Source: Desulfoluna limicola (GTDB lineage: Bacteria > Desulfobacterota > Desulfobacteria > Desulfobacterales > Desulfolunaceae). From it: a DNA stretch of 64,000 nucleotides. Positions within the stretch are counted from its first letter, which is position 1; the number at the start of each line of letters is the position of its first letter. The DNA lies in contig NZ_AP024488.1 in NCBI RefSeq assembly GCF_021654575.1, forward strand, positions 2,046,001 through 2,110,000, given 5' to 3'. Positions 9,448 through 17,903 of this stretch are shown here, piece by piece. The notes below the pieces were generated by a model. It was not told the DNA's origin and did no database searches. It saw only the letters and a program-made list of their open reading frames with translations. The position numbers were made by a program, and so were the translations under genes.

Positions 9448-10800
9448 ATGGCTCTTACCGGTATTCAAATATTCAAACTTTTGCCCAAAACAAACTGCAA
9501 AGAGTGCGGGGTGCCCACCTGCCTCGCCTTTGCCATGAACCTTGCCTCCGGCAAGGCGGAGCTGGACAACTGCCCTTACGTCTCAGACGAAGCCCGGGAA
9601 AAACTGGCCGAAGCCTCGGCCCCTCCCATCCGTCCGGTGAAACTGGGCAAGGGTGTACGCCAGACCACCGCCGGTGGCGAAACGGTGATGTACCGACACG
9701 AAAAGACCTTCTACAACCCCACCCTTCTGGCCGCCACCGTCCCCTCATCCATCAGCGATGCGGATTTGACGGAGCGCCTCAAGGTCTGGAACGCCTTTCA
9801 GTATGAGCGCGTGGGCCTGAACCTTCGCCCCGAACTCATCGCAGTCAAAGACGATGGGGCGGGCGCCGAACCCTTTGCCAAGGTGGCCAAAACCATTGCC
9901 GAGACCTCAGAATTCAACCTCATCCTCATGAGTGACGATGCCGACGTCATGAAAGCAGCCGTTGACGCAGCGGGCTTCAAACGTCCCCTCATCTACGCTG
10001 CCACGGAAAGCAACATCGACGCCTTTGGCGAAATCGCCAAGGCCGCCGAGCTGCCCATCGCCGTGAAAGCTGACGGCGTTGAAGCCCTGATCCCCTTGAC
10101 CGACAAGCTCGTCGCCATGGGCGTCAAGGACATCGTCATCGACACCGGCAGCCGTGACCTCAAAGGCTCCTTCCAAGATCAGGTCTCGATTCGCCGCGCA
10201 GCCCTCAAGGGCGGCAACCGCTCCCTGGGCTTTCCCACCATCACCTTCCCCTGCGAAATGGCTGGGAACCCGGATATGGAAGCCCTTATTGCCGGAATGT
10301 TTATCGCGAAATACGGCGGCATTGTGGTTCTTTCCGAGTTCAACACAGAGACCCTCTTCCCGCTGCTCCTGGAGCGACTCAACATCTTCACCGACCCGCA
10401 GCGTCCCATGACGGTCACCGAAGGCATCTACGAAATCGGCAATCCTGATGAAAACTCGCCGGTCATGGTCACCACCAACTTCGCCCTCACCTACTTCATC
10501 GTTTCCGGTGAGGCCGAAGGCAGCCGTGTCCCCTGCTGGCTCCTGATCAAGGAGGCTGAAGGCCTTTCCGTTCTCACGGCCTGGGCCGCCGGCAAGTTCA
10601 GCGGCGACGACGTGGGCGTTTTTGTGAAGAAGAGCGGCATCGCCGACAAGATCAAACACAACGAGCTGATCATTCCCGGCTACGCCGCTGCCATCGCAGG
10701 GGACGTGGAAGAGGAACTCCCCGACTGGAATATCACCGTGGGACCGCGTGAAGCGGCTCATCTGCCGGCCTTCCTGAAGGCCAAAGTCGGCGCAGCTTAA
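9448..10800 (+). CDS. acsC: Corrinoid iron-sulfur protein large subunit (ACS complex gamma subunit)
   Basis: This 450-residue subunit holds the cobamide cofactor and a low-potential 4Fe-4S cluster, and shuttles the methyl group from AcsE to AcsB. The N-terminal cluster motif is visible at about residues 16-40 (TNCKECGVPTC, then DNCPY). A barrel domain follows, and the C-terminal part is the B12-binding domain. The reading frame is open further upstream, but the ATG at 9448 with AGGAGA 5 bp before it starts exactly at the conserved N-terminus. It is flanked by acsB and acsE in one operon. Confidence 0.96.
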   Translation: MALTGIQIFKLLPKTNCKECGVPTCLAFAMNLASGKAELDNCPYVSDEAREKLAEASAPPIRPVKLGKGVRQTTAGGETVMYRHEKTFYNPTLLAATVPSSISDADLTERLKVWNAFQYERVGLNLRPELIAVKDDGAGAEPFAKVAKTIAETSEFNLILMSDDADVMKAAVDAAGFKRPLIYAATESNIDAFGEIAKAAELPIAVKADGVEALIPLTDKLVAMGVKDIVIDTGSRDLKGSFQDQVSIRRAALKGGNRSLGFPTITFPCEMAGNPDMEALIAGMFIAKYGGIVVLSEFNTETLFPLLLERLNIFTDPQRPMTVTEGIYEIGNPDENSPVMVTTNFALTYFIVSGEAEGSRVPCWLLIKEAEGLSVLTAWAAGKFSGDDVGVFVKKSGIADKIKHNELIIPGYAAAIAGDVEEELPDWNITVGPREAAHLPAFLKAKVGAA

Positions 10801-10822
10801 GACCCAACAAGCCCTGAACGCC

Positions 10823-10848
10823 CGTCCCGGCCTCCGCCGGGGCGGACG
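10823..10848 (+). other. Intercistronic hairpin acsC/acsE
   Basis: A GC-rich stem (CCCGGC/GCCGGG, extended by CGTC/GACG) begins about 20 bp after the acsC stop. It has no T-run. Confidence 0.45.
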
Positions 10849-10907
10849 TTCTCCAGCACGGACACTTTCAATTCCTGCAACATCAACCAAGATCCGGAGG
10901 GAATTTT

Positions 10908-11795
10908 ATGAGTTTTCAAGTCATCGGAGAAAGCTTAAACGTTATCGGCAAAGAGATTGGTCGCGGATTCAGAGAGAGAGATCCCAAGCCGATTCAGCAA
11001 GAGGCCCTCTTTCAGAAGTCCAAGGGTGTGGACTGGATCGACATCAACCTCGGCCCGGCCAAAAAAGATGGCGTGGAGCTGATGCCCTGGGTTGTCGAGA
11101 CGGTTCAAGAGGTGGTGGACGATATCCCCCTTGTCCTTGACACCTCAAACATTGATGCCATTGCCGCTGCCCTTCCCAAGTGCAAGCTTCCGCCCATGAT
11201 TAACTCCATCATGGCCGTTCCGGAGCGCTATGAGCGCATGATTCCCCTGGCTGCCGAAAGCGGAGCCCACTTCTGCGCCCTCATGTGGGGACCGGATGGC
11301 CTTCCCCGGGATGAAAACGAACGCGCCGCCCTGTGTGTCGAACTCCTTTACGCGGCAAACGAAGCCGGCATTCCCAACGAGAAGATCTGGGTCGACGGCA
11401 TCGTCACCCCCGTCAACATCCAGCAGCCCCAGGCTGTAAGTCTTCTCAATTTCATGGACATGCTCCAGGACATTGCACCCGGTGCCCGCAGCACCTGCGG
11501 CGTCTCCAACATCTCCAACGGTGTTCCCGATGAGCTCAGGCACATCATCAACACCACCTTCACCACCATGCTCAACATCAAAGGCATGGAATCCTTCATT
11601 GCCGATGCTGCTGATGAAGCCACCATGAGCTTGGCTCGGGGCAAACGTCCGGACATCTATGAAGTGATCCAGAACACCATGGACGGCAATGTGCCCGACT
11701 TGGGCTCCCTGAGTGATGAGCTCCGTGGCTACGTGAAGACCTGCAACGTCATTCTCGGCACCACCCTCTTCTCCGACTCCTGGCTCGAAGTATAG
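10908..11795 (+). CDS. acsE: Methyltetrahydrofolate:corrinoid iron-sulfur protein methyltransferase
   Basis: It transfers the methyl group between 5-methyl-THF and the cobalt of AcsC/AcsD. The protein is a single pterin-binding TIM barrel of 295 residues; clostridial AcsE is about 262. Typical features are the N-terminal VIGESLNVIGK, LVLDTSN (near residue 80), INSI and GVSNISNG (near 200). CGGAGGGAATTTT precedes the ATG. This is the last gene of the tight acs operon and is followed about 115 bp later by a terminator. Confidence 0.95.
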   Translation: MSFQVIGESLNVIGKEIGRGFRERDPKPIQQEALFQKSKGVDWIDINLGPAKKDGVELMPWVVETVQEVVDDIPLVLDTSNIDAIAAALPKCKLPPMINSIMAVPERYERMIPLAAESGAHFCALMWGPDGLPRDENERAALCVELLYAANEAGIPNEKIWVDGIVTPVNIQQPQAVSLLNFMDMLQDIAPGARSTCGVSNISNGVPDELRHIINTTFTTMLNIKGMESFIADAADEATMSLARGKRPDIYEVIQNTMDGNVPDLGSLSDELRGYVKTCNVILGTTLFSDSWLEV

Positions 11796-11910
11796 AGCCG
11801 GTGGGGGTGTCCCGAAGGCTTCTTTAGAGCCTCAGGGATGGGGACGTTCTGAGGTGACCCCTTTATGACTTCGCCCCATGACGGCCTCCCCCCATGTTCC
11901 AATGAACAGA

Positions 11911-11937
11911 AAGCCCCGCAGACTCTGCGGGGCTTTT
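11911..11937 (+). terminator. Intrinsic terminator of the acsD-acsE operon
   Basis: AAGCCCCGCAG (11911-11921) pairs perfectly with CTGCGGGGCTT (11925-11935) around a 3-base loop, followed by TT-C-G. The short T-run is weak but the stem is strong. Confidence 0.75.
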
Positions 11938-11978
11938 CGTATCTTCTCGACATGACATTCGTAAAACAGGCGGTGACC

Positions 11979-12281
11979 ATGGATAAACCTAAGAATGACG
12001 GCAACTGGATCTACCTCTTTGTCAACAACCCCGGCAGTAACGAATCCTTTGCGGGATTTGTCGACGACGAGCTGGACATCCGGTTCATTCCGGCCTTTTA
12101 TGACAAAGAGAGCGCCCTGATGTGTTCTGGTCGCTTTATGGACCGCAACACCCCCTATGAAGTTCAGGCCATCCATAAAGACGACCTGGATCGTTATGCA
12201 GCAGAACACCGCTTCCTCATCTTTATGCTGGACAAGACCGGTGCAATCTTAGAAAAGATGGCTCCGAAAAATGCCTCATGA
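11979..12281 (+). CDS. Small conserved-looking protein of unknown function between acsE and cooC
   Basis: A 100-residue soluble protein. I do not recognise a family. It has no signal peptide, transmembrane segment, cysteine cluster or HTH motif. It is acidic and aromatic-rich, with a central DDELDIRFIPAF and a basic patch. The ATG at 11979 is preceded by AGGCGGTGA; an ATG at 11952 is a second possibility. It lies after the acsE terminator and 155 bp before cooC, so it may be transcribed separately. A role linked to CODH/ACS is suggested only by position. Confidence 0.6.
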   Translation: MDKPKNDGNWIYLFVNNPGSNESFAGFVDDELDIRFIPAFYDKESALMCSGRFMDRNTPYEVQAIHKDDLDRYAAEHRFLIFMLDKTGAILEKMAPKNAS

Positions 12282-12302
12282 TTGATGTGAATGCTTGCTT
12301 AA

Positions 12303-12318
12303 GGTCTGTATATAGACC
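12303..12318 (+). promoter_or_regulatory. Palindrome in the cooC promoter region
   Basis: GGTCT-GTATAT-AGACC is a 16-bp palindrome about 120 bp before cooC. It could be an operator; no regulator is assigned. Confidence 0.3.
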
Positions 12319-12436
12319 ATAGTTGATGAGATAAAAGAGTCATCGGGGCATCACATGAATTGCCCTTCGACATGTTCCATGAGATATCCGGGGCAACACC
12401 CCTTGGGTGCACACCCCTTTTACGGGAGAATGATCT

Positions 12437-13210
12437 GTGAGTTTGAAACTGGCTTTTGGAGGCAAAGGCGGAGTAGGAAAAACCACCCTTTCTGCTCTTA
12501 TTGCACGCATCATCGCCCAGGAGGAGAAGAAGGTCATTGCCATCGATGCCGACCCTGTCTCCAACCTTGCATCGGCCCTGGGCATTTCCGAAGACATAGA
12601 AATCACCCCCATTGCCCAACTCTCCGACCTTATCGCCGAGAGAACCGGAGCCAAGCCCGGAACCATGGGGGGATTTTTTACCCTGAACCCCAAAGTGGAT
12701 GACATCCCTGACCGATTTTCACACGAACGGGACGGTGTCAAGCTGCTCGTGATGGGCACCGTCCAGAAAGGCGGATCCGGCTGTATCTGTCCCGAGAGCA
12801 CGATTTTAAAAGCGCTCATGCTGCACCTGGTGCTTCAGCGCGATGAAGTGGTGGTCATGGACATGGAAGCGGGGGTTGAACACCTGGGCCGTGCCACCAC
12901 CTCTTCGGTGAATGCCCTCGTTACCGTGGTCAACCCCGGCAAACGGAGCCGGGTGGCTGCCCTTCAAATCAGAAAACTTGCTGAAGATATGGGGATCAAA
13001 CGGGTGCTGGTCATCGGAAACCGTGTCCGAAGCGAAGAAGACAGGCAGATGATCATGGATAGCTTAAGCGATTTTGAAATCCTAGGATTTGTGCCTGAGC
13101 TCACGGAAGTGGCGGAATCTGACCGCACTGGGGAGCGGCCCTACGACGACATCAACACCGTCCCGCAAGCCCTCAAGGAGATTGCCCTCAAGCTGGCGAG
13201 CCTGGAATAA
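12437..13210 (+). CDS. cooC: CODH nickel-insertion accessory ATPase CooC
   Basis: This is a MinD/ParA-type P-loop ATPase that matures the Ni-containing C-cluster of CO dehydrogenase. Its deviant Walker A motif GGKGGVGKTTLSA starts at residue 8. The GSGCICPE motif (near residue 114) carries the C-x-C pair that binds nickel at the CooC dimer interface. VVVMDMEAGVEHLG is the Walker B-like region. Translation starts at GTG (12437) with GGGAGA 7 bp upstream. The length of 257 residues is normal. It ends in a strong terminator and serves the cooS gene of the same cluster. Confidence 0.95.
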   Translation: MSLKLAFGGKGGVGKTTLSALIARIIAQEEKKVIAIDADPVSNLASALGISEDIEITPIAQLSDLIAERTGAKPGTMGGFFTLNPKVDDIPDRFSHERDGVKLLVMGTVQKGGSGCICPESTILKALMLHLVLQRDEVVVMDMEAGVEHLGRATTSSVNALVTVVNPGKRSRVAALQIRKLAEDMGIKRVLVIGNRVRSEEDRQMIMDSLSDFEILGFVPELTEVAESDRTGERPYDDINTVPQALKEIALKLASLE

Positions 13211-13214
13211 AAAA

Positions 13215-13246
13215 GGCGGCCCCCTCACATGAGGGGGTCGCCTCTT
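13215..13246 (+). terminator. Terminator between cooC and the convergent HesB-like gene
   Basis: GGCGGCCCCCTC (13215-13226) pairs with GAGGGGGTCGCC (13231-13242), with one G-U pair. It is flanked by A4 on one side and CTCTT on the other. The symmetric position suggests it may serve both convergent genes. Confidence 0.65.
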
Positions 13247-13287
13247 AAACGTCTATCGGGTCATCCGCGCAGGTGGGGATGAAGCGA

Positions 13288-13602
13288 TTAGGAGCAGCAG
13301 GACCCGGAGGTGCTGCAGCTACCGCACGCGGAATCAAGCTTGATGCTTGATGTCACTTTAAAACCGATTTCAAGGAAGTCCACCTTAATGGGCTGGGCCT
13401 GTGCCAGGAAATCTTTTTCTACAACGTAAGTGTAACCGTCGATCTCGAATTTTTCGTCGTTGTCTTTAGACTCATCCAGAGCCATTGCAAGGGAGGGACC
13501 CCCTCAGCCACCGGAGTTGAGAAAAATACGAATGGGCATGACGTCTCTGCCCTTGAAATACTCTGCAATTTGTTGCGTTGCAGCTGCAGTCACCTCTAAC
13601 AT
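13288..13602 (-). CDS. HesB/IscA-like selenoprotein (in-frame TGA read as selenocysteine)
   Basis: Reading from ATG 13602 (GGAGG 4 bp upstream) gives 32 codons, then TGA at 13506-13504, then an uninterrupted frame to 13288, 104 residues in all. The TGA falls exactly where HesB-like proteins carry their first ligand cysteine: IFLNSGG-U-GGPSLAMALDE. The protein ends with CGSCSTSGSCCS. HesB-like proteins with selenocysteine at this place are known from deltaproteobacteria. A GC-rich segment directly 3' of the TGA (13503-13488) could form a hairpin, but I did not fold it. A plain annotation would call only the downstream 65 codons. The role is probably Fe-S or metal handling. Selenocysteine genes (selA, selB, selC) are not in the window. 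Confidence 0.85.
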
Positions 13603-14035
13603 GGGACCTCCATAGAAGCTGTAAATATATGGGAAAAATGAAACTTTCGTTTCGTCTGTCAGGCTTCGCACAATGTAAACATTCGATTTCCCCTTGTCAA
13701 TAAAGAAAAGCTATGGGAAACCGGCATTCCATATGGTTTCCTCAATATCGAGCTCACCCGGCGGGCCATAAACCAGCCCCCGTAAAAAAGGCGCATATCA
13801 CAGGCAAAGAAACACCATATAGAACAAAATTTATTTTCAACCACAACATGCAGTGCCTTTGGCCTTGCTCTCTTTTTTAAGGTGAGCATCAAAAAATCTC
13901 ATCATTTCATGACCGTTATGCATGGGAGGCCTCCCCCCCGTGGGTGCCCACGGGACACCCCACGGCATCGGCACAGCATCCATAAGCCATGCGCACTATC
14001 CGTCACCCTAACCCTCAACCAGGAGTTCAGAGACC
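13603..14035. other. Intergenic region without a recognisable gene
   Basis: It lies between the HesB-like gene and ndk, so it should hold their divergent promoters. Only a small hairpin near 13938 (CCGTGGG-TG-CCCACGG) stands out. Open frames here show no protein-like sequence. Confidence 0.5.
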
Positions 14036-14452
14036 ATGGAGCAGACCCTTTCCATCATCAAACCTGACGGCGTAAAAAAAAATATCATCGGTGAAGTGAT
14101 TCGTCGATTTGAAGCAAACGGCCTCACCGTCAAAGCCATGCGCATGCTGCACATGTCCAAGGAAGAGGCCCAGGGTTTTTACGCTGTCCACAAAGAGCGA
14201 CCATTCTATGACAGCCTCACAGACTTCATGTGCTCCAGCCCCGTGGTGGTCATGGTCCTGCAGGGAGAAAATGCCATCTCATTAAACCGAACCATCATGG
14301 GGGCCACCAATTTTAAGGAGGCGGACGAAGGAACCATTCGGCGCGATTATGCCACCTCGGTTGAGAGCAATATCGTTCACGGCTCCGATGCACCCGAAAC
14401 CGCAGCATGGGAAATCGCTTACTTCTTCTCAGCCCTTGACATCATGGCCTGA
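14036..14452 (+). CDS. ndk: Nucleoside diphosphate kinase
   Basis: It balances NTP pools by moving the gamma-phosphate from ATP to other NDPs through a phosphohistidine. The 138-residue protein has the N-terminal [10 protein letters not shown] and the catalytic motif NIVHGSD with the active-site His near residue 116. [14 protein letters not shown] replaces the common GATNPxxA form. The ATG at 14036 follows CCAGGAGTTCAGAGACC. It is monocistronic, with a clear terminator. Confidence 0.97.
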   Translation: MEQTLSIIKPDGVKKNIIGEVIRRFEANGLTVKAMRMLHMSKEEAQGFYAVHKERPFYDSLTDFMCSSPVVVMVLQGENAISLNRTIMGATNFKEADEGTIRRDYATSVESNIVHGSDAPETAAWEIAYFFSALDIMA

Positions 14453-14492
14453 TTCCATCATATCATCAAAGCTTAAAACGAATTTTCACCAT

Positions 14493-14530
14493 CGAGAGCA
14501 CTGGACCCACGGTGCTCTCGGTTTGTTTTT
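14493..14530 (+). terminator. Intrinsic terminator of ndk
   Basis: CGAGAGCAC (14493-14501) pairs with GTGCTCTCG (14512-14520), followed by GTTTGTTTTT. Confidence 0.85.
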
Positions 14531-14556
14531 AGCGAACCGATGAATGAACAGGTACT

Positions 14557-15291
14557 ATGACCAACTCCCCGATCCCAACAAACCAGATAGGCATCATCCT
14601 TGTGCGCCCCCGCTACCCCGAAAACATCGGTTCCGCAGCGCGGGCCATGAAGAACATGGGGTTTTCAGAACTGATTCTCATCAACCCTGAAGAGCCGGAC
14701 CAGGAACGCATGCGTAAAACCGCCACTCACCATGCGGCAAGCATCATTGACACCCTCACCATCCATGACAGCCTGGAAGAGGTTCTAAAGCCTTACACCT
14801 TTGTTGCCGCCACCACCACGCGCAAGGGAAAAAAACGGCACGGCCTCATCACGCCACTCACCCTGGTGGAGCGCGTCGGCGCCCTCTCCCCGGACGACAA
14901 GGTGGCCATTCTCTTCGGCTCCGAGGACAAGGGGTTGACCAACGAAGAGCTTCGATTTGCAGATGCCCTGGTCAACGTGCCCACCATGGACTTCTCCTCC
15001 ATCAACCTGGCCCAGGCAGTGATGCTCCTCTGCTACGAGCTCTCCCGTACGCCGCCATCGGAAAAGAAGAACCAATTACGGCTGGCCAACAAACAGGAGA
15101 TCGGCAAGGCATATGAGGCCATGGAGGCCCTGCTTCTCGACATCGACCTGCACAACCCGGAAAATCCCGACCACTGGCCTGCCCGTTTTCGAAGCCTTCT
15201 GTCCCGGGCCGGCCTCCGTGCGGGCGACACGGCGCTGGTCCTCGACTTCATCGGCAAAACACGGAAAAAATTGAAAGAGGCTAAGGGCTAA
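14557..15291 (+). CDS. trmJ: TrmJ-like tRNA/rRNA 2'-O-methyltransferase (SpoU family)
   Basis: A 244-residue SAM-dependent RNA ribose methylase with a trefoil-knot fold. The three SPOUT motifs are visible: RYPENIGSAARAM near residue 20, ILFGSEDKGL near 117 and INLAQAVMLL near 148. The length and the C-terminal helical extension fit TrmJ, which methylates position 32 of some tRNAs. The exact target cannot be read from sequence. The last codons and the TAA stop are formed by the first units of a GGGCTAA tandem repeat. Confidence 0.85.
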   Translation: MTNSPIPTNQIGIILVRPRYPENIGSAARAMKNMGFSELILINPEEPDQERMRKTATHHAASIIDTLTIHDSLEEVLKPYTFVAATTTRKGKKRHGLITPLTLVERVGALSPDDKVAILFGSEDKGLTNEELRFADALVNVPTMDFSSINLAQAVMLLCYELSRTPPSEKKNQLRLANKQEIGKAYEAMEALLLDIDLHNPENPDHWPARFRSLLSRAGLRAGDTALVLDFIGKTRKKLKEAKG

Positions 15292-15378
15292 GGGCTAAGG
15301 GCTAAGGGCTAAGGGCTAAGGGCTAAGGGCTAAGGGCTAAGGGCTAAGGGCTAAGGGCTAAGGGCTAAGGGCTAAGGG
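15278..15378 (+). repeat. Tandem heptamer array (GGGCTAA) x13
   Basis: Thirteen perfect GGGCTAA units run from 15285 to 15375, with one imperfect unit before and a GGG remnant after. The array starts inside the last codons of the TrmJ-like gene and supplies its stop codon. Because the stop lies in the first full unit, changes in copy number would not alter the protein. Confidence 0.97.
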
Positions 15379-15462
15379 ACGGAAACACCGCTGGTACTGC
15401 GTGTCAACAGAATTCCCCATTGCTATCACGCTCATAACGCCTCACCGTCAGACCGGGTGCTA

Positions 15463-15557
15463 CCCGCAACGAACGCCATTGCGATTTGCCCCGAGGAACG
15501 AGGGGTGAAGTGCGATGGCAACCCGCTTTCAAGGTGGCACACCTTGCCGCCGGAGGC
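15463..15557 (+). repeat. Mosaic intergenic repeat, family A, full copy
   Basis: It consists of hairpin A1 (15475-15492 pairs with 15502-15519, loop with CGAGGAACGA), then CTTTCAAGGTGGCACACCTTG (hairpin A2) and the terminal CCGCCGGAGGC. It lies between trmJ and lepA. Confidence 0.85.
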
Positions 15558-15565
15558 TTTTTTAA

Positions 15566-15607
15566 AATAAAAAAAGGGCCATGATTCTTTGAGAATCATG
15601 GCCCTTT
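15566..15607 (-). terminator. Intrinsic terminator of lepA
   Basis: A perfect 15-bp stem (15573-15587 with 15593-15607) is followed on the minus strand by a T-rich run. Confidence 0.9.
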
Positions 15608-15652
15608 GTATGTCATACCCAACCCTTCACCCAGAAGTGGGGGGGGGACTCT

Positions 15653-17446
15653 TTAGTCGTCGGACTTCAACACGGCAAGGAAGGCGGACTGGGGAATCTC
15701 CACCTGGCCAACCATCTTCATGCGCTTCTTGCCCTTCTTCTGCTTATCCAGTAGTTTTCGCTTACGGCTGATGTCGCCGCCGTAACACTTGGCGGTGACG
15801 TCTTTTCGGTAAGCGGAGATGGTCTCACGGGAAACGATTTTGGCACCGATGGCCCCTTGGATCGCAACCTTGAACATCTGGCGGGGAATCTCCTCTTTGA
15901 GCTTCTCACACGCCACACGGCCACGCATCACGGCGCGATCCTTGTGCACCAGCTGAGCCAGGGCGTCCACCTTCTCGGCGTTGATAAGAAAATCGAGCTT
16001 CACCAGGTCTGTCTCTTTGTACCCGATGATCTCGTAATCAAAGGAACCGTACCCTTGGGTGATGCTCTTGAGCCTGTCATAAAAGTCGTACACCACCTCG
16101 GCCAGGGGCAGCTCAAAGATCATCTCCATACGGCTGTTGGTGAGGTACTGGTAGTTGACGCTGATCCCGCGCCGATCCAGGCAGAGCTTCATGACCGCCC
16201 CCATGTACCGCTCCGGCACGATGATGGAAGCCTTGATAAAAGGCTCACTGGTGCGCTTGATGGTGGTGGGGTCCGGGTAGAGGGCCGGGTTATCGATAAT
16301 CTCCACCTCCCCGGTGTTGTATTCCACCTCATACTGCACCGAAGGTGCCGTCAGGATAAGAGAGATGCCGTACTCACGCTCCAGACGTTCCTGCACCACC
16401 TCGAGGTGGAGCAGGCCGAGGAAACCGCAACGGAAGCCAAATCCCAGGGCAGCCGAGGAGTCCTTTTCATAGATCAGGGAGGCATCGTTGAGCTGAAGCT
16501 TTTCCATGGCAGCGGTGAGTTCTTCGTAGTCGTCCGATGCCACGGGATAGATGGAGGAGAACACAACAGGGGTGGGGTCTTTAAAACCGGCCACCGCCTT
16601 GTCGCACCCGCCCTTTAGATGGGTGATGGTATCGCCGCATCGGGTATCGCTGACCGTCTTGATGCCAGCAACCATGTACCCCACCTCTCCTGCGGAGAGC
16701 ACTTTCTTCGGAACCCGAACGATCTGAAAGACACCCACTTCTTCCACTTTATAAGAAGCGCCGTTGCTCATAAACTTGATGGTGTCCCCTGGCTTCATCG
16801 TTCCGTCGATAACGCGAAAATGCACGATGGTGCCCCGATAGGGGTCGTAGTGGGAGTCAAAGATCAGGGCTTTCAAGGGGGCTTCCGGGTCCCCATCCGG
16901 CGCGGGAAGCAGCTCCACGGCGCCTTCCAGAACATCACCGATCCCAATGCCATTTTTCGCCGAGGTCAAAATGGCCATGTCAGGGTCAAGCCCGAGATCC
17001 TCCTCAATCTGCCCTTTCACCCAATCGATTTCGGCACTCGGAAGGTCAATCTTATTGATAACTGGGATGATCTCCAGATCATGCTCCAGGGCGAGATAAA
17101 GGTTGGCCAGGGTCTGGGCCTCCACCCCCTGGCTGGCGTCAACAATGAGCAGTGCCCCTTCGCAGGATGCCAGGGCACGGGAAACCTCGTAGGTAAAGTC
17201 CACGTGTCCAGGGGTATCAATGAGGTTCAGCACATACTCTTTTCCATCCTTGGCTGTGTAGGGAAGAGAGACGGTCTGGCTCTTGATGGTGATGCCGCGC
17301 TCTCGTTCAATATCCATGGAATCCAGAATCTGCTCTTTCATGTCTCGGTCAGAAACGATGCCGGTCTCCTGAATCAGGCGGTCCGACAAGGTGGATTTCC
17401 CATGGTCAATATGGGCGATGATGCTGAAGTTACGAATATGTTTCAT
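15653..17446 (-). CDS. lepA: Elongation factor 4 (LepA)
   Basis: A ribosome-bound GTPase that back-translocates or rescues stalled ribosomes. The 597-residue protein has the G1 loop AHIDHGKST at residue 10, DTPGHVDF (G3) near 78 and NKIDLP (G4) near 131. The EF-G-like domains and the LepA-specific C-terminal domain follow ([17 protein letters not shown]). The start is ATG 17446. It stands alone with its own terminator. Confidence 0.98.
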   Translation of the reverse strand: MKHIRNFSIIAHIDHGKSTLSDRLIQETGIVSDRDMKEQILDSMDIERERGITIKSQTVSLPYTAKDGKEYVLNLIDTPGHVDFTYEVSRALASCEGALLIVDASQGVEAQTLANLYLALEHDLEIIPVINKIDLPSAEIDWVKGQIEEDLGLDPDMAILTSAKNGIGIGDVLEGAVELLPAPDGDPEAPLKALIFDSHYDPYRGTIVHFRVIDGTMKPGDTIKFMSNGASYKVEEVGVFQIVRVPKKVLSAGEVGYMVAGIKTVSDTRCGDTITHLKGGCDKAVAGFKDPTPVVFSSIYPVASDDYEELTAAMEKLQLNDASLIYEKDSSAALGFGFRCGFLGLLHLEVVQERLEREYGISLILTAPSVQYEVEYNTGEVEIIDNPALYPDPTTIKRTSEPFIKASIIVPERYMGAVMKLCLDRRGISVNYQYLTNSRMEMIFELPLAEVVYDFYDRLKSITQGYGSFDYEIIGYKETDLVKLDFLINAEKVDALAQLVHKDRAVMRGRVACEKLKEEIPRQMFKVAIQGAIGAKIVSRETISAYRKDVTAKCYGGDISRKRKLLDKQKKGKKRMKMVGQVEIPQSAFLAVLKSDD

Positions 17447-17903
17447 GCCGTTTCGACTGCTGCTCCTGAGCGATCCTTACATTGGCAGGTCTCCTGCGTT
17501 CCGCCGATAGTACGGCAAAGGAAACACAAGACGCAAACCAAGCGAATCGTGTGAAATTTCAGACATATAAAAAGAAATGCACCAGCGGGTACGGGTTGAC
17601 AGAATCAAACCGAACCGCTATAGTTTTCAAATAAAACATCAATATCTATCAAATTGGCTTTTGCCCTGTCAAGCTAAGGGTCTTGCGCCTGTGCTCATCT
17701 CTGGCCCAAGGGCCCGCAAACAGCCTGTCTCCAAGGATTTCCCCCTGCATTATTTCTGAAATATCAGGGACGAAGAAAATATCAGACCACCGTATGCCGT
17801 CAGTGGTGCCTTTTGCTGGTGACCGTTGCTCCGCCAACCAGAACACGGACAGGTAAGCAGCGGTTCTTTCCGATCGGCACGATAATCACTCACCCCTTTG
17901 CCC
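17447..17903. other. Intergenic region without a recognisable gene
   Basis: It separates divergent lepA and the REC-GGDEF gene. I see no repeat element, structured RNA or convincing promoter in it. Confidence 0.4.

Noticed and set aside
13659..13892. Short open frame in the HesB-like/ndk gap
   Set aside because: No ribosome-binding site, no conserved composition and no recognisable domain.
15278..15378. CRISPR or telomere-like array
   Set aside because: Units are 7 bp, contiguous and without spacers, so not CRISPR. A chromosomal-interior position within a bacterial gene end argues against a telomere.
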